The notes: generated from the letters alone by a model not told the origin. A stretch of DNA of 64,000 bases from Lachnospiraceae bacterium (GCA_017624855.1 JAGAMF010000004.1:1-64000); one strand, 5' to 3'; counted from the first letter of the stretch, positions 8,935-19,402 are shown. Numbers and translations: made by a program.

Positions 8935-9897
8935 TTAGTCCTCGCTGGGATTTAACTGAAGACCTAATTCTTTTAACTTAGCCAAAACTTCGTCTAATGA
9001 CTTACGGCCCAAGTTACGAACCTTCATCATATCTTCCGGAGTCTTGTTTGTTAATTCTTCAACAGTGTTGATTCCTGCTCTCTTCAAGCAGTTGTAAGAA
9101 CGAACGGAAAGCTCTAATTCATCGATGCTCATTTCAAGCACTTTTTCTTTCTGGTCGTCTTCCTTTTCAATCATAACCTCAGCGTTCTTAGCGTTCTCAG
9201 AGAGGTTGATGAAGAGTTTTAAGTGCTCACTTAAAACCTTAGCCGCAAGGCTGACTGCCTCATCCGGAGCTAATGTGCCGTTGGTGTATACATCTAATGT
9301 AAGCTTATCATAGTCAGTCATCTGACCAACACGTGTATTCTCAACAGTAAGGTTTACTCTCTCTACAGGTGTGTAGATAGAATCCACAGCAATGTTTCCG
9401 ATAGGAAGATCATCGCTCTTATTCTTATCAGCACTAATATATCCTCTACCTCTTGTGATTAAGAAGTCAATATAAAGTCTTGCATCTTTTCCACTTAAAG
9501 TAGCGATTACCTGATCGGGATTCACAATTTCAATGTCGGAATCCACATGAATATCGGAAGCTCTTACAACGCCTTCGCCCTCAAATTCGATATAAGCTTT
9601 CTTCGCTTCGTCAGAATCGCTGTTATCTTTGATGGCTAAATTCTTGATATTCATGATAATTTCAGTTACATCCTCTTTTACACCGGGGATTGAACTGAAC
9701 TCATGCAAAACACCTTCAATCTTAACCTGGCTTACTGCAACACCGGGTAAGGAAGCTAACATGATACGTCTTAATGAATTTCCTAATGTAATACCGTAGC
9801 CTCTTTCCAAAGGTTCAACTACGAATCTGCCGTATTTCTTGTCCTCTGAAATTTCAGCCACTTCAATATTAGGGCTATCAAAATCAAATGCTAACAT
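8935..9897 (-). CDS. rpoA: DNA-directed RNA polymerase subunit alpha
   Basis: The 320-residue subunit has the assembly domain (about residues 1-230, with [20 protein letters not shown]) and the C-terminal UP-element-binding domain (about 250-310, with [10 protein letters not shown] and [10 protein letters not shown]). It dimerises to nucleate RNA polymerase. It lies in its usual place between rpsD and rplQ and has GGAGG upstream. Confidence 0.98.
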   Translation of the reverse strand: MLAFDFDSPNIEVAEISEDKKYGRFVVEPLERGYGITLGNSLRRIMLASLPGVAVSQVKIEGVLHEFSSIPGVKEDVTEIIMNIKNLAIKDNSDSDEAKKAYIEFEGEGVVRASDIHVDSDIEIVNPDQVIATLSGKDARLYIDFLITRGRGYISADKNKSDDLPIGNIAVDSIYTPVERVNLTVENTRVGQMTDYDKLTLDVYTNGTLAPDEAVSLAAKVLSEHLKLFINLSENAKNAEVMIEKEDDQKEKVLEMSIDELELSVRSYNCLKRAGINTVEELTNKTPEDMMKVRNLGRKSLDEVLAKLKELGLQLNPSED

Positions 9898-9937
9898 TGT
9901 AGATCCCTCCTTATAAATGATAATGTTTTGCTAGTTT

Positions 9938-10531
9938 TTACTTAGAATACAACTCGACGATAAGCATCTCGTCAACAGGTACATCGATTGCTTCTCTTGT
10001 AGGAAGTTCTTTTACAACAACCTTAAAAGCATCTCTGTCAACATCAATCCAGTCAGGAGTAAGTCTGCCTGCTGTTACTTCAAATACATCCTTTGTTCTC
10101 TGGTTGCTACGTGATTTTTCTCTGATTTCGATTACATCACCTGCTTTAACAAGATATGAAGGAATGTTAATAATCTTGCCGTTAACTGTAATTGTCTTAT
10201 GGTCAACGATCTGTCTTGCTTCTCTTCTTGTACGTGCAAAACCTGCTCTGAACACTACATTGTCAAGACGGCTTTCAAGAAGGATCATAAGGTTTTCACC
10301 GGTCATACCCTTCATACGGTCAGCCTTCTTGTAGTAGTTACGGAAAGGTTTCTCTAATACACCGTAGATAAATTTAGCTTTCTGCTTTTCTCTAAGCTGA
10401 AGACCGTATTCACTCATCTTCTTGCCTTCTCTAGCAGATTTTCTGTTGGATTTCTTATCATATCCTAAAACCATCGGTTCAAGACCGAGAGTTCTACATC
10501 TCTTAAGAACGGGCACTCTATTTACTGCCAT
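9938..10531 (-). CDS. rpsD: 30S ribosomal protein S4
   Basis: The 197-residue protein has the S4 RNA-binding domain at about residues 90-155 (RLDNVVFRAGFARTRREARQ). S4 nucleates 30S assembly. The start lacks the four zinc-binding cysteines of some S4 proteins, so this is the zinc-free type. It lies in the alpha operon between rpsK and rpoA. Confidence 0.97.
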   Translation of the reverse strand: MAVNRVPVLKRCRTLGLEPMVLGYDKKSNRKSAREGKKMSEYGLQLREKQKAKFIYGVLEKPFRNYYKKADRMKGMTGENLMILLESRLDNVVFRAGFARTRREARQIVDHKTITVNGKIINIPSYLVKAGDVIEIREKSRSNQRTKDVFEVTAGRLTPDWIDVDRDAFKVVVKELPTREAIDVPVDEMLIVELYSK

Positions 10532-10580
10532 TTCTAATTACCTCCTAAAATGATTACAATAATCTCAGCTACTATAATAA

Positions 10581-10979
10581 CTACACTCTTCTGCGCTTAG
10601 GCGGGCGGCATCCGTTGTGAGGTACAGGAGTAACGTCTGTAATGCTTGTTACTTCAAGACCACATGCCTGTAATGCACGAATAGCTGCTTCACGTCCTGA
10701 ACCGGGTCCTTTAACCATTACATCTACCGTCTTCAAACCGTGAATAAGAGCTGCCTTAGTAGCGGTTTCAGCTGCCATCTGAGCTGCATACGGAGTAGAT
10801 TTCTTTGAACCTCTAAATCCAAGACCACCGGCACTTGCCCAGCTTAAAGCATTACCTTCGCTATCGGTTAATGTAACGATAGTATTGTTGAAGGATGACT
10901 GAATATGTGCCTGTCCATGTTCAACGTTTTTCTTGACACGCTTTTTAGCGACTTTCTTATTTGTGTTTGCTTTTGCCAT
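10581..10979 (-). CDS. rpsK: 30S ribosomal protein S11
   Basis: The 132-residue protein has the S11 motifs [12 protein letters not shown] and [13 protein letters not shown] and the conserved end [13 protein letters not shown]. It forms part of the 30S platform near the E site. A lysine-rich start is usual in the family. Confidence 0.97.
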   Translation of the reverse strand: MAKANTNKKVAKKRVKKNVEHGQAHIQSSFNNTIVTLTDSEGNALSWASAGGLGFRGSKKSTPYAAQMAAETATKAALIHGLKTVDVMVKGPGSGREAAIRALQACGLEVTSITDVTPVPHNGCRPPKRRRV

Positions 10980-11070
10980 AAAAACTAACCTACTTTCTCA
11001 AATATAGATACGCGCACTTTTACCATAAATAAGTATGAAATAAAAAGTGCAAAATTTGTTACTTTGTTAC

Positions 11071-11439
11071 TTACTTCTTCTTGCCTGCAACGGTTCTCTT
11101 CGGACCCTTACGTGTTCTAGCATTGGTCTTAGTCTTCTGACCACGAACGGGAAGTCCCTTACGATGACGAATACCGCGATAGCATCCGATTTCCTGAAGT
11201 CTCTTGATGTTAAGAGCGATTTCTCTCTTAAGATCACCTTCTACGAGGTAATTGTCAGCGATTACTTCGCCGAGTCTCTTTACTTCGTCGTCTGTTAAAT
11301 CTCTAACACGAGTGTTAGGGTCAACCTTAGCTTCTGCTAAGATATTGTTTGCACTTACTCTACCGATACCGTAGATATAAGTCAAACCGATTTCGATTCT
11401 CTTGTCTCTGGGTAAGTCAACACCAGCAATACGAGCCAT
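11071..11439 (-). CDS. rpsM: 30S ribosomal protein S13
   Basis: The protein has 122 residues from the ATG at 11439 ([20 protein letters not shown]), the standard S13 start, with GGAGG eight bases upstream. S13 contacts P-site tRNA and bridges to the 50S subunit. The C-terminal segment [14 protein letters not shown] is conserved. It is the first gene of the alpha group, after a 319-base stretch without genes. Confidence 0.97.
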   Translation of the reverse strand: MARIAGVDLPRDKRIEIGLTYIYGIGRVSANNILAEAKVDPNTRVRDLTDDEVKRLGEVIADNYLVEGDLKREIALNIKRLQEIGCYRGIRHRKGLPVRGQKTKTNARTRKGPKRTVAGKKK

Positions 11440-11758
11440 GTTAAAATTCCTCCATTTCTTGGTGTGGCGCATAGTTTGCCCACACGATTTACAGTTACTA
11501 ATTGATTGGGGCAGTATAGAACCACCCGACCGGATATCAATCCGATTTTTCCGATACTGAAAAACTCACTTCTCGGTATCAAAAAGTAAATGCCCGGCAA
11601 GCCATAAGGCTCCCTCACATTTATCTTTGTTCAGCATGATTTTTTGACGGAAAAGTCATGCTGCCAGCCGCACTAATTCATAACCGGACATGGTCCGACT
11701 ATACGGAAATAGCATCCGTTTGTTACCTTTTCGGTAACATACAAACAGACAAGAACAA
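11440..11758 (-). other. 319-base gene-free stretch with hairpins between rpmJ and rpsM
   Basis: No reading frame here looks real. Several inverted repeats occur: AGCATGA/TCATGCT arms near 11633-11662, GTTACC/GGTAAC near 11722-11738, and a shorter CGGAT/ATCCG pair near 11532-11544. The position ahead of the alpha genes suits a ribosomal protein leader or a processing site. I found no convincing promoter in it. Confidence 0.5.
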
Positions 11759-11872
11759 TTATCCTTGTCTCTGTTTGTGCTTGGGATTTTCACAAATGAT
11801 CATGATTCTTCCCTTACGCTTAATTACTTTGCATTTTTCGCAAATAGGTTTTACTGATGATCTAACTTTCAC
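11759..11872 (-). CDS. rpmJ: 50S ribosomal protein L36
   Basis: This 37-residue protein starts at a GTG (codon at 11870-11872): [20 protein letters not shown], ending in KHKQRQG. Cysteines 11, 14 and 27 and histidine 32 form the zinc site, so it is the zinc-containing form. GGAGG lies upstream of the GTG. It lies between infA and rpsM as in most Firmicutes. Confidence 0.95.
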   Translation of the reverse strand: MKVRSSVKPICEKCKVIKRKGRIMIICENPKHKQRQG

Positions 11873-12023
11873 GTCAAACCCTCCTTTCAAAAATGACCGT
11901 TTAACATTATAGCATTAAATTTTCCAGTCCGCAAGCGTTTTTTTGAACTTTCTTAAAAGTGTTTTTAAATCGGTTCTGACCGCGTCACCGTCCACGGTGC
12001 CTGCTTACAGGAAAAAAGTTTCC

Positions 12024-12242
12024 TTATTTATCTCTCCAAATGATACGACCCTTTGATAAATCATAGGGTGACAACTCCAAAGTAACCTTATCACCGGGTA
12101 AGATACGAATAAAATTCTGTCTCAGCTTACCACTGATATGAGCCAAAACTTCATGTCCGTTTTCCAACTGTACTTTAAACATGGTGTTCGGTAACTTTTC
12201 GATTACTGTTCCTTCAATTTCAATTACATCAGCTTTTGACAT
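12024..12242 (-). CDS. infA: translation initiation factor IF-1
   Basis: The 72-residue OB-fold protein has the IF-1 sequence [19 protein letters not shown], with the conserved [14 protein letters not shown] in the middle and GRIIWRD at the end. It binds the 30S A site during initiation. It lies between the KOW-domain gene and rpmJ. Confidence 0.98.
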   Translation of the reverse strand: MSKADVIEIEGTVIEKLPNTMFKVQLENGHEVLAHISGKLRQNFIRILPGDKVTLELSPYDLSKGRIIWRDK

Positions 12243-12343
12243 ACATACACTCCGTTCATTTGATTTGAAAAATTAATTGTTACTATATATACAGCTTTAA
12301 AATTTAAAGCATTATTATCATATTTTATATTCGGCAAGAACTT

Positions 12344-12592
12344 TTATAAGTGGTGAAGCACCTGGCGTATGGCTTCATCGCATCCTCTTGCCTTTTCGGA
12401 AATCATTTGCTTTAACTTGGATGCTTCCTCATTCTCACACACTTCAACATGTCTTAGATTCTTCCGTTTGGGATTACCAAGTTTTCGTCCGATACCGTCT
12501 GCCAGAAGCAAAAACTCCCGATCGCATCCGACTATAACATATGCCTTTCCGGCGTCATGCCCTGCTTTGGAAACTGCTATTCTGCCGTTCAT
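12344..12592 (-). CDS. KOW-domain RNA-binding protein (L14e/L6e/L27e-like)
   Basis: The 82-residue protein begins with a KOW-type stretch (RIAVSKAGHDAGKAYVIVG) like eukaryotic/archaeal L14e, followed by a KRKNLRHVE segment and a charged helical tail. A gene of this type between map and infA is characteristic of Clostridia. The exact role is untested; the location and motif suggest ribosome or RNA binding. It starts 10 bases after the map stop. Confidence 0.85.
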   Translation of the reverse strand: MNGRIAVSKAGHDAGKAYVIVGCDREFLLLADGIGRKLGNPKRKNLRHVEVCENEEASKLKQMISEKARGCDEAIRQVLHHL

Positions 12593-12602
12593 CTGCCACC
12601 TC

Positions 12603-13358
12603 TTATTTTAAAAGTGTTAAAATTTCCGGTTCGCCTTCCGTAATCAGAATCGTATTTTCATAGTGAGCGGAAGGAAGTCCGTCTGCAGCCACAACAGTCC
12701 AATCATCATCCAGAAATTCCACATCTGCTCTTCCCAAATTGATCATAGGCTCAATTGCCAGAGTCATTCCGGGGCGAAGTTTAATTCCTCTTCTCTCCTG
12801 AGCAAAATTGGGAATCTGGGGATCTTCATGTAACTGTGTTCCGATTCCGTGTCCTACCAATTCTCTTACAATACCGTATCCAAACTGACTGATGTACGCA
12901 TCAATAGCATTGGAAATGTCATGAAGATGATTTCCCGCCTTAGCCATTTTGATTCCGGCATAAAAACTGTTTTTGGTTTCATCCATCAGCTTCTGAACCT
13001 CAGGTGCAACCTTGCCAACCGCATAGGTTCTTGCAGCATCGGAATGATATCCTTTATAAATCAATCCCGCATCAAGGCTTACGATATCGCCTTCTTTTAA
13101 GATGCGCTTCTTATTGGGTATGCCGTGTACGACCTCTTCGTTCACAGACACACAGATGGATGCGGGGTATCCGTTATAATGAAGGAAATTAGGAATACAA
13201 TCATAACTGCGAATCAATCTCTCGCCGAGAATATCAATTTCCAAAGTTGACATTCCGGGATGAATTGCTTTTCCAAGCTCCTCATGCACCATAGCAAGAA
13301 TTCTTCCTGCTTCTCTCATCAACTCGATTTCTCTTGCGGACTTAATTGATACAGCCAT
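12603..13358 (-). CDS. map: methionine aminopeptidase, type I
   Basis: The 251-residue enzyme removes the initiator methionine from new proteins. The two-metal ligands are visible: D96, D107, H170, E203 and E234, with substrate-site H78. The protein is the short type I form without an N-terminal extension. It lies after adk in the spc region. Confidence 0.97.
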   Translation of the reverse strand: MAVSIKSAREIELMREAGRILAMVHEELGKAIHPGMSTLEIDILGERLIRSYDCIPNFLHYNGYPASICVSVNEEVVHGIPNKKRILKEGDIVSLDAGLIYKGYHSDAARTYAVGKVAPEVQKLMDETKNSFYAGIKMAKAGNHLHDISNAIDAYISQFGYGIVRELVGHGIGTQLHEDPQIPNFAQERRGIKLRPGMTLAIEPMINLGRADVEFLDDDWTVVAADGLPSAHYENTILITEGEPEILTLLK

Positions 13359-13393
13359 CTCTACCTTTCCTCCGTTTTTATTTCATGCAAAAC

Positions 13394-13421
13394 CCACCGC
13401 AAAGCATTCACCTTGCGGTGG
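13394..13421 (-). other. hairpin between adk and map, possible attenuator
   Basis: CCACCGCAA (13394-13402) is the exact inverted repeat of TTGCGGTGG (13413-13421). On the minus strand GTTTTG follows the stem. It may partly terminate or stabilise the message within the operon; the T run is short. Confidence 0.45.
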
Positions 13422-13470
13422 TTCATATGCAATTATAAATCAAAAATCATTTGGAATCAAACAATTCCTT

Positions 13471-14115
13471 TTACTGTTCAAGACATGCAATGATATTGTC
13501 AAACACAACCTGCATATCCTGTGTACCGTCTACATCTTTTAACACGCCCTTTGCTGTGTAGAAATCAATGAGGGGCTGTGTCTGCTCATGATAAACCGTA
13601 AGACGATTCTTAACGGTTTCCTCTTTGTCATCATCACGAAGAATCAATTCGCTACCGCATCTGTCACAGATACCTTCCTTCTTGGGAGGAACATGTTCAA
13701 TGTGGTATGTAGAACCGCAGCTTAAGCATGCGCGTCTTCCTGACATTCTTCTGATAATGTTCTCATCGGGAACATCAACATTGATTGCAAAATCAATTTT
13801 ATCATTTAATTCTGTTAACGCCTTGTCAAGCACTTCTGCCTGAGGAATTGTACGGGGAAAACCATCCAGAACATATCCGTTCTTGCAATCATCCTGCGCA
13901 ACTCTATCCAACAGAATTTTTACGGTCAACTCATCGGGAACCAATTTACCCTGATCCATGTAGCCTTTGGCTTCCATACCGAGAGCAGTGCCGTTTTTGA
14001 TATTAGCTCTGAAAATATCACCGGTGGAAATATGAGGGATTGTGTACTTGTCGGCAATCATTTTTGCCTGTGTACCCTTACCTGCACCGGGAGCACCTAA
14101 CATAATAATTTTCAT
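13471..14115 (-). CDS. adk: adenylate kinase
   Basis: The 214-residue enzyme interconverts ATP plus AMP with two ADP. The P-loop GAPGAGKGT is at residues 7-15. The LID domain carries four cysteines (130, 133, 150, 153), so it is the zinc-binding long form common in Gram-positive bacteria. It lies between secY and map. Confidence 0.97.
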   Translation of the reverse strand: MKIIMLGAPGAGKGTQAKMIADKYTIPHISTGDIFRANIKNGTALGMEAKGYMDQGKLVPDELTVKILLDRVAQDDCKNGYVLDGFPRTIPQAEVLDKALTELNDKIDFAINVDVPDENIIRRMSGRRACLSCGSTYHIEHVPPKKEGICDRCGSELILRDDDKEETVKNRLTVYHEQTQPLIDFYTAKGVLKDVDGTQDMQVVFDNIIACLEQ

Positions 14116-14181
14116 TTTCTGTTCCTTTCTTCATCTATACAGTTGTATAGGAACAAATTCTTTTACTTTTATAAAAGAATA

Positions 14182-14219
14182 GGACAAGACACGCCGCTAA
14201 AAACGGTGTGCCCCGGTCC
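14182..14219 (-). other. GC-rich hairpin between secY and adk
   Basis: GGAC/GTCC outer arms and CACGCCG/CGGTGTG inner arms can fold into a strong interrupted stem in the 113-base gap between secY and adk. A T-rich stretch follows on the minus strand. It may attenuate readthrough from secY into adk. Confidence 0.45.
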
Positions 14220-14228
14220 AAAACTTTA

Positions 14229-15554
14229 TTAGTCGTTTAAAAATCCCTTATAGTTACGAACAAGCATCTGTGACTCAACCTGCTTAACCGTTTCTACAAT
14301 AACACCTACTACGATGATGATACTGGTTCCACCGAAGGATACCTGCGCACCGAATACACCGTTAAAGATGTAAGGTATGATTGCTACGATGATCAAGCCA
14401 ACCGCTCCGATAAAGATAATACGATTTAAAACTTTATTCAGATATTCGGTTGTGGGCTTACCGGGACGAATACCGGGAATGAAGCCACCGCTTTTTTTCA
14501 TGTTGTTCGCCATTTCAATCGGATTAAATGAAATTGATGTGTAGAAGTAGGCAAAAAATACTACCATTACAACATAAAGGATTAAACCGATTGTGTACTG
14601 CATCTGTTCCGGATTAAACCAAAAGTTTGAATTCAAATACTTAAGGCATTCACCCCACCAGCCGGTGCCGTCATATTTCAACATGTTTGAAATAATAATG
14701 GGGAAGGTTAAAATAGATGATGCAAAAATTACAGGGATAACACCGGCGGTATTTACACGCACGGGAATCACGCTGGCATTTCTGCCCATCATGCGATTAT
14801 GGCCCTGTACCTTCTGAGCATACTGTACGGGAATCTTACGAACACCGTTGCTCAAGAAAATAACCAGTATGATCATTGCAATGATTACTGCAACAATAAT
14901 TACTACTGAGAGAGCTGCAATCGCAACTGTCTTACCCTTAACGAATTTCTCATAAAGAGTCATAACATCCTGAGGGAAGGATGAAATAATATTGATGGCA
15001 AGAATAACAGAGATACCGTTTCCGACACCGTTTTCGTTAATTCTCTCACCGAACCACATCAATAATGTACTACCTGCTGTCATAGCAACAATTACGGCAA
15101 TTACATTCAATACATTGTAGTTTTCCAACAATCCCTGGCTACCGAAACCGATTGCCATAGCGCCGGATTCTACAATTGCAAGACCAACCGTTACATAACG
15201 GGAAATCGAAGCGATTTTTTTACGGCCTTCTTCTCCCTCTTTCTGCATTTCCTCAAGTGCAGGAATTGCAATCGTCATCAACTGCATAATGATGGATGAT
15301 GTGATGTAGGGGGTAATGTTCAAAGCAAAGATTGACATCTGTAACAATGAACCGCCGGTAAAGGCATTTACAATACCTAAACCTTCCGCACCCTCACCAA
15401 ACATCATTGACCATACAGCCTTTACATACTCCTGATCTACACCGGGAGCAGAAATCTGACATCCGAAACGGATGATTAATAACATCATAAAGGTATATAA
15501 CAGTTTATTTCTGACTTCTTTAATTTTAAAAGCATTGATGAATGTTTTAAACAC
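14229..15554 (-). CDS. secY: protein translocase subunit SecY
   Basis: The 441-residue protein has about ten membrane helices and SecY signatures such as GIGNGISVILAINI near residue 180 (written VGNGISVI here) and GIRPGKPTTEYL near residue 360. It forms the channel for protein export with SecE and SecG. Its stop/start junction with rplO overlaps by one base. It is the last gene of the spc group before adk. Confidence 0.97.
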   Translation of the reverse strand: MFKTFINAFKIKEVRNKLLYTFMMLLIIRFGCQISAPGVDQEYVKAVWSMMFGEGAEGLGIVNAFTGGSLLQMSIFALNITPYITSSIIMQLMTIAIPALEEMQKEGEEGRKKIASISRYVTVGLAIVESGAMAIGFGSQGLLENYNVLNVIAVIVAMTAGSTLLMWFGERINENGVGNGISVILAINIISSFPQDVMTLYEKFVKGKTVAIAALSVVIIVAVIIAMIILVIFLSNGVRKIPVQYAQKVQGHNRMMGRNASVIPVRVNTAGVIPVIFASSILTFPIIISNMLKYDGTGWWGECLKYLNSNFWFNPEQMQYTIGLILYVVMVVFFAYFYTSISFNPIEMANNMKKSGGFIPGIRPGKPTTEYLNKVLNRIIFIGAVGLIIVAIIPYIFNGVFGAQVSFGGTSIIIVVGVIVETVKQVESQMLVRNYKGFLND

Positions 15555-15994
15555 TAAATCACCTCTACTGTTCCACCTACGGCTTCAATCTTTTCCTTTG
15601 CTGCCTCACTGAACGCATTTACCTGAACAGTAAGTTTCTTGGTAAGTTCACCGTTTCCTAAAATCTTAACTCCATCTTTGGGATTCTTAACGATTCCCTT
15701 TTCGATGAGAGCATCTACAGTTACAACACTGCCATTATCGAAACATTCAAGAGCGCAAACATTGATTCCAACGATTTCCTTAGTGTTTCTGTTAGTGAAA
15801 CCTCTCTTAGGAATACGTCTGTATAAAGGCATCTGTCCACCTTCGAAACCGGGTCTGGGTGCTCCGGAACGAGCTTTCTGTCCCTTGTGTCCCTTACCTG
15901 CGGTCTTACCGTTTCCTGAACCGTGTCCACGACCTCTTCTAAAATTATCACTATGTTTTGAGCCATCTGCGGGTCTTAAATTAGATAATTCCAT
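15554..15994 (-). CDS. rplO: 50S ribosomal protein L15
   Basis: The 146-residue protein starts with [14 protein letters not shown] and has the glycine- and arginine-rich stretch [20 protein letters not shown] and the [18 protein letters not shown] motif. It is a late assembly protein of the 50S subunit. It overlaps secY by one base. Confidence 0.97.
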   Translation of the reverse strand: MELSNLRPADGSKHSDNFRRGRGHGSGNGKTAGKGHKGQKARSGAPRPGFEGGQMPLYRRIPKRGFTNRNTKEIVGINVCALECFDNGSVVTVDALIEKGIVKNPKDGVKILGNGELTKKLTVQVNAFSEAAKEKIEAVGGTVEVI

Positions 15995-16017
15995 TGTGAC
16001 ACCTCCTTCTTGTATTC

Positions 16018-16203
16018 TTATGCTTCCTCAACTTTTAACAGGTAACCTACCTGCTGAATCTGTCCCTTTGTTGCTGCATTGTCAGGCAAAAGAACAGTCT
16101 TATTTAACTTAGTCAATCCCATTGCTTCAACAGTCTTTTTGTGCTTGGGAACAGCACCGATTGTAGACTTTACCAATGTGACTTTTAACATCTTATCTGC
16201 CAT
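16018..16203 (-). CDS. rpmD: 50S ribosomal protein L30
   Basis: The 61-residue protein has the L30 core [20 protein letters not shown] and the [17 protein letters not shown] segment. Length is normal. It lies between rpsE and rplO as in Bacillus. Confidence 0.96.
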   Translation of the reverse strand: MADKMLKVTLVKSTIGAVPKHKKTVEAMGLTKLNKTVLLPDNAATKGQIQQVGYLLKVEEA

Positions 16204-16235
16204 TTCAGACTCCTTTCTATTCTAAAAGAAATGTC

Positions 16236-16748
16236 TTAAGCCAAGATTTCATCAACTGACTTACCGCGATTTCTTGCTACATCTTCAGGACTCTTTAATT
16301 TGCTTAAACCTTCGATGGTTGCAAGAACAACATTCTGCTTATTGTTAGAGCCTAATGATTTAGTACGGATGTTGCTAATACCTGCAAGTTCACAAACGAT
16401 ACGAGCAGGACCACCGGCGATGATACCGGTACCTTCAGGAGCTCTCTTTAAAAGAACTGATGCAGAACCGAACTTACCGATGAAGTCATGTGTGATACTC
16501 TTGTTATCATCTAATGCTACGCTAACCATTCTCTTCATAGCATCTTCTTTTCCCTTACGGATTGCTTCGGGAATTTCAGTAGCTTTACCAAGACCGGCAC
16601 CTACATGTCCGTTGCCGTCTCCCACTACTACCAAAGCTGTGAAACGGAAGTTACGACCACCTTTAACAACCTTAGTTACACGCTTAATTGTTACAACTTT
16701 TTCTTTTAAATCACCTAACTGTGTAGGATCGATTAATGTGCGTCCCAT
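16236..16748 (-). CDS. rpsE: 30S ribosomal protein S5
   Basis: The 170-residue protein has the double-stranded RNA-binding start ([20 protein letters not shown]) and the [13 protein letters not shown] segment. S5 acts in mRNA entry, helicase function and decoding accuracy. Its conserved C-terminal part ends in [11 protein letters not shown]. Confidence 0.97.
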   Translation of the reverse strand: MGRTLIDPTQLGDLKEKVVTIKRVTKVVKGGRNFRFTALVVVGDGNGHVGAGLGKATEIPEAIRKGKEDAMKRMVSVALDDNKSITHDFIGKFGSASVLLKRAPEGTGIIAGGPARIVCELAGISNIRTKSLGSNNKQNVVLATIEGLSKLKSPEDVARNRGKSVDEILA

Positions 16749-16768
16749 GTGTTCTTATCCTCCCTTTC

Positions 16769-17137
16769 CTAGAATTCTAAGCCAGCTTCTCTGGCTGCAT
16801 CAGCTAAAGCTGCAATTTTACCCTGATATATAAAGCCGCCTCTATCAAAGACTACTGTGGTAATGCCCTTATCCAATGCTTTCTTTGCAATTACTTTTCC
16901 TAAGTATGCTGCTGCTTCAACGTTGTTGGTCTTCTCAAGCTCAGCTTTTACATCCTTATCCAATGTAGATGCTGCTACTAAAGTGTTACCAACTGTATCG
17001 TCGATAATTTGAGCATACATATGATTATTACTTCTGAACACAGCCAAACGAGGTCTTTCAGCAGTGCCGCTGAAACGGTTACGCATTCTTCTGTGTTTCT
17101 GTACACGAATTTTTGATCTTGATTCTTTACTAACCAT
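16769..17137 (-). CDS. rplR: 50S ribosomal protein L18
   Basis: The 122-residue protein carries 5S rRNA into the 50S subunit together with L5. It has the motifs [20 protein letters not shown] and [20 protein letters not shown], and the usual length. Confidence 0.97.
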   Translation of the reverse strand: MVSKESRSKIRVQKHRRMRNRFSGTAERPRLAVFRSNNHMYAQIIDDTVGNTLVAASTLDKDVKAELEKTNNVEAAAYLGKVIAKKALDKGITTVVFDRGGFIYQGKIAALADAAREAGLEF

Positions 17138-17153
17138 TTTACACTCTCCTTAC

Positions 17154-17693
17154 CTATTTCTTACCAGTCTTACCAACTTTACGTCTGATAACTTCATCAG
17201 CATACTTGATACCCTTGCCCTTGTAAGGTTCAGGTCTTCTCTTGTCTCTGATTTCAGCTGCGAATTGGCCAACTTTTTCTTTGTCAATACCCTTAACTAC
17301 AATGACATTACCGTCAACAACTGTTTCGATGCCTTCGGGATCAATCATTTCAACCGGATGAGAGAATCCTAAGCTTAATGTAAGCTTCTTTCCTGCCTTA
17401 GCTACCTTGTAACCAACACCGTTTACTTCAAGCTTCTTCTCGTAGCCTGATGTAACACCAACAACCATGTTGTTAACCAAGGTTCTTGTAAGACCATGTA
17501 AAGATTTCATTTTCTTTAAGTCGTTAGGTCTTGAAACAACTACTTCAGCACCTTCAACTTTGATTTCCATTTCTGCGGGTAAAACTCTTTCAAGAGTACC
17601 CTTAGGACCTTTTACAGTCACTTTGTTATTTTCTGCAACTTCTACAGTAACACCTGCAGGAATCGCGATTGGCATTCTTCCTATACGTGACAT
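17154..17693 (-). CDS. rplF: 50S ribosomal protein L6
   Basis: The 179-residue protein has two tandem L6 domains, beginning [15 protein letters not shown] and ending in the conserved [20 protein letters not shown]. It lies near the factor-binding site of the 50S subunit. The gap to the upstream rpsH is 165 bases, far wider than other gaps in this operon. Confidence 0.97.
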   Translation of the reverse strand: MSRIGRMPIAIPAGVTVEVAENNKVTVKGPKGTLERVLPAEMEIKVEGAEVVVSRPNDLKKMKSLHGLTRTLVNNMVVGVTSGYEKKLEVNGVGYKVAKAGKKLTLSLGFSHPVEMIDPEGIETVVDGNVIVVKGIDKEKVGQFAAEIRDKRRPEPYKGKGIKYADEVIRRKVGKTGKK

Positions 17694-17858
17694 GCCCGTA
17701 CCTCCTTATAATACTAAGTGAATTTATAGTCTTCCTGTACACCATCTCGAAAATCGTCTGCCACGCAGCCGTCGTAGCTACGCCACTTGACATTTTCTCG
17801 ATGTACGGCCATTCAAAATCAAATACTCACTTCGTTCGTACTTGATTTTGTCTGCGGC
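17694..17858 (-). other. 165-base structured spacer between rpsH and rplF
   Basis: Most genes of this operon are 10-50 bases apart. This spacer carries a strong hairpin (AAAATCAA near 17815-17822 pairing with TTGATTTT near 17841-17849) and further partly complementary segments near 17738-17810. No reading frame is convincing. It could be a regulatory leader for rplF onward, a processing site, or a decayed repeat. Confidence 0.5.
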
Positions 17859-18260
17859 CTACCAAACGAAGGCTAAAACTTCACCACCAACATTTAACTT
17901 TCTAGCTTCCTTATCTGTGATAACACCCTGGTTTGTAGAAATAATTGCTACACCAAGTCCACCGAGTACCTTAGGTAACTCATCTTTGCCAGCGTATACA
18001 CGAAGACCGGGCTTAGAAATTCTCTTAATGCCTGTGATAATCTTATCGTTCTTATCCACACCATACTTTAAGGTGATGCGAATTGTCTTAAAATTACCGT
18101 CTTCAATAATATCGTAGGCTTTAATATAACCTTCATCTAAAAGAATCTTTGCGATAGCAAGCTTCATCTTAGAAGAAGACACATCTACTGTATCATGCTT
18201 TGCAGCATTTGCATTACGAATTCTTGTAAGCATATCTGCAATAGGATCGCTCATTGTCAT
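17859..18260 (-). CDS. rpsH: 30S ribosomal protein S8
   Basis: The 133-residue protein starts [17 protein letters not shown], with GGAGG eight bases before the first ATG; an ATG two codons later is also possible. The C-terminal [20 protein letters not shown] stretch is the S8 signature. In E. coli S8 represses the spc operon. It is followed by a long structured spacer. Confidence 0.97.
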   Translation of the reverse strand: MTMSDPIADMLTRIRNANAAKHDTVDVSSSKMKLAIAKILLDEGYIKAYDIIEDGNFKTIRITLKYGVDKNDKIITGIKRISKPGLRVYAGKDELPKVLGGLGVAIISTNQGVITDKEARKLNVGGEVLAFVW

Positions 18261-18294
18261 TGATTTTGCCTCCTTTAAAATTTATCTCGTGATC

Positions 18295-18480
18295 TTACCA
18301 GCTTGATTTCTTAACTCCGGGAATCTGACCTTTGTATGCCAATTCTCTAAAGCAAATACGACAGATACCGTATTTTCTTAAATATGCATGAGGACGACCA
18401 CAGATTCTGCAACGATTGTATTCTCTTACAGCGAATTTCTTTGTACGCTGCTGCTTAATCTTCATTGCTGTTTTAGCCAT
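18295..18480 (-). CDS. rpsZ: 30S ribosomal protein S14, zinc-binding type
   Basis: The 61-residue protein is the short type Z form of S14. Cysteines 24, 27, 40 and 43 form two CXXC pairs for zinc. It lies between rplE and rpsH. Confidence 0.97.
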   Translation of the reverse strand: MAKTAMKIKQQRTKKFAVREYNRCRICGRPHAYLRKYGICRICFRELAYKGQIPGVKKSSW

Positions 18481-18513
18481 GAATTTATACCTCCTTTAAT
18501 TTACGACAACTGT

Positions 18514-19053
18514 TTATTTTGCAAACGGCATGTTGAAAAGTCTTAATAACTCGCGAGCTTCTTCGTCAGTGTTAGCTGTTGTTACGAAGATAACATCCAT
18601 ACCTCTTACTTTATCTACCTTATCATATTCGATTTCAGGGAAGATAAGCTGCTCTTTGATACCAAGAGCGTAGTTACCTCTACCATCGAATGCGTTAGGG
18701 TTAACACCTCTAAAGTCACGTACACGAGGTAATGCAAGGTTTACAAGACGATCTAAGAATTCGTACATCTTGTCACCACGAAGAGTTACCTTACAACCGA
18801 TGTTCATGCCTTCACGGATTTTGAAGTTAGCAACTGAATTTTTAGCCTTTGTAAGAACAGCCTTCTGGCCTGAGATAATTTCCATATCTCTTACAGCAGA
18901 TTCAAGTGCTTTTGCATTATCTTTAGCTTCGCCAACGCCCATGTTGATAACAATCTTGTCAAGCTTGGGAACTTCCATAACATTCTTGTAGCCAAACTTC
19001 TTTGTCATCGCGTCAACGATTTCATTCTTGTATAAATCTTTAAGTCTACTCAC
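18514..19053 (-). CDS. rplE: 50S ribosomal protein L5
   Basis: The 179-residue protein binds 5S rRNA and contacts P-site tRNA. Motifs include [16 protein letters not shown], the [15 protein letters not shown] stretch and [17 protein letters not shown]. It is the usual length and lies between rplX and rpsZ. Confidence 0.97.
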   Translation of the reverse strand: MSRLKDLYKNEIVDAMTKKFGYKNVMEVPKLDKIVINMGVGEAKDNAKALESAVRDMEIISGQKAVLTKAKNSVANFKIREGMNIGCKVTLRGDKMYEFLDRLVNLALPRVRDFRGVNPNAFDGRGNYALGIKEQLIFPEIEYDKVDKVRGMDVIFVTTANTDEEARELLRLFNMPFAK

Positions 19054-19076
19054 CGTTTTTGCCTCCTTCCTTAGAA

Positions 19077-19388
19077 TTAATCAATTACTTCGCCTGTTGC
19101 CTTAGCAACACGTACTTTTTTGCCATCCTCAACTTTGAAACCTACTCTTGTAGCTTTTCCCTTGTGAACGAGCATTACGTTTGAAATATCAATAGGCGCT
19201 TCTTTCTGAATAATTCCACCGTTAGGATTAGCAGCAGAAGGCTTAGAATGCTTGCTTACTACATTAACGCCTTCAACGATTACTTTACCCTTCTTAGGAT
19301 CAACAGAAATAACTTTTCCTTCTTTACCATTAGAAGCTCCGGCAATAACCTTAACTGTATCGCCCTTCTTAATCTTCATCATAGACAT
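19077..19388 (-). CDS. rplX: 50S ribosomal protein L24
   Basis: The 103-residue protein carries a KOW motif at its start ([20 protein letters not shown]) and the [14 protein letters not shown] segment. It starts 50S assembly. An alternative ATG lies two codons in (MMKIKKGD). Confidence 0.96.
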   Translation of the reverse strand: MSMMKIKKGDTVKVIAGASNGKEGKVISVDPKKGKVIVEGVNVVSKHSKPSAANPNGGIIQKEAPIDISNVMLVHKGKATRVGFKVEDGKKVRVAKATGEVID

Positions 19389-19402
19389 CTTCCGGCACCT
19401 CC

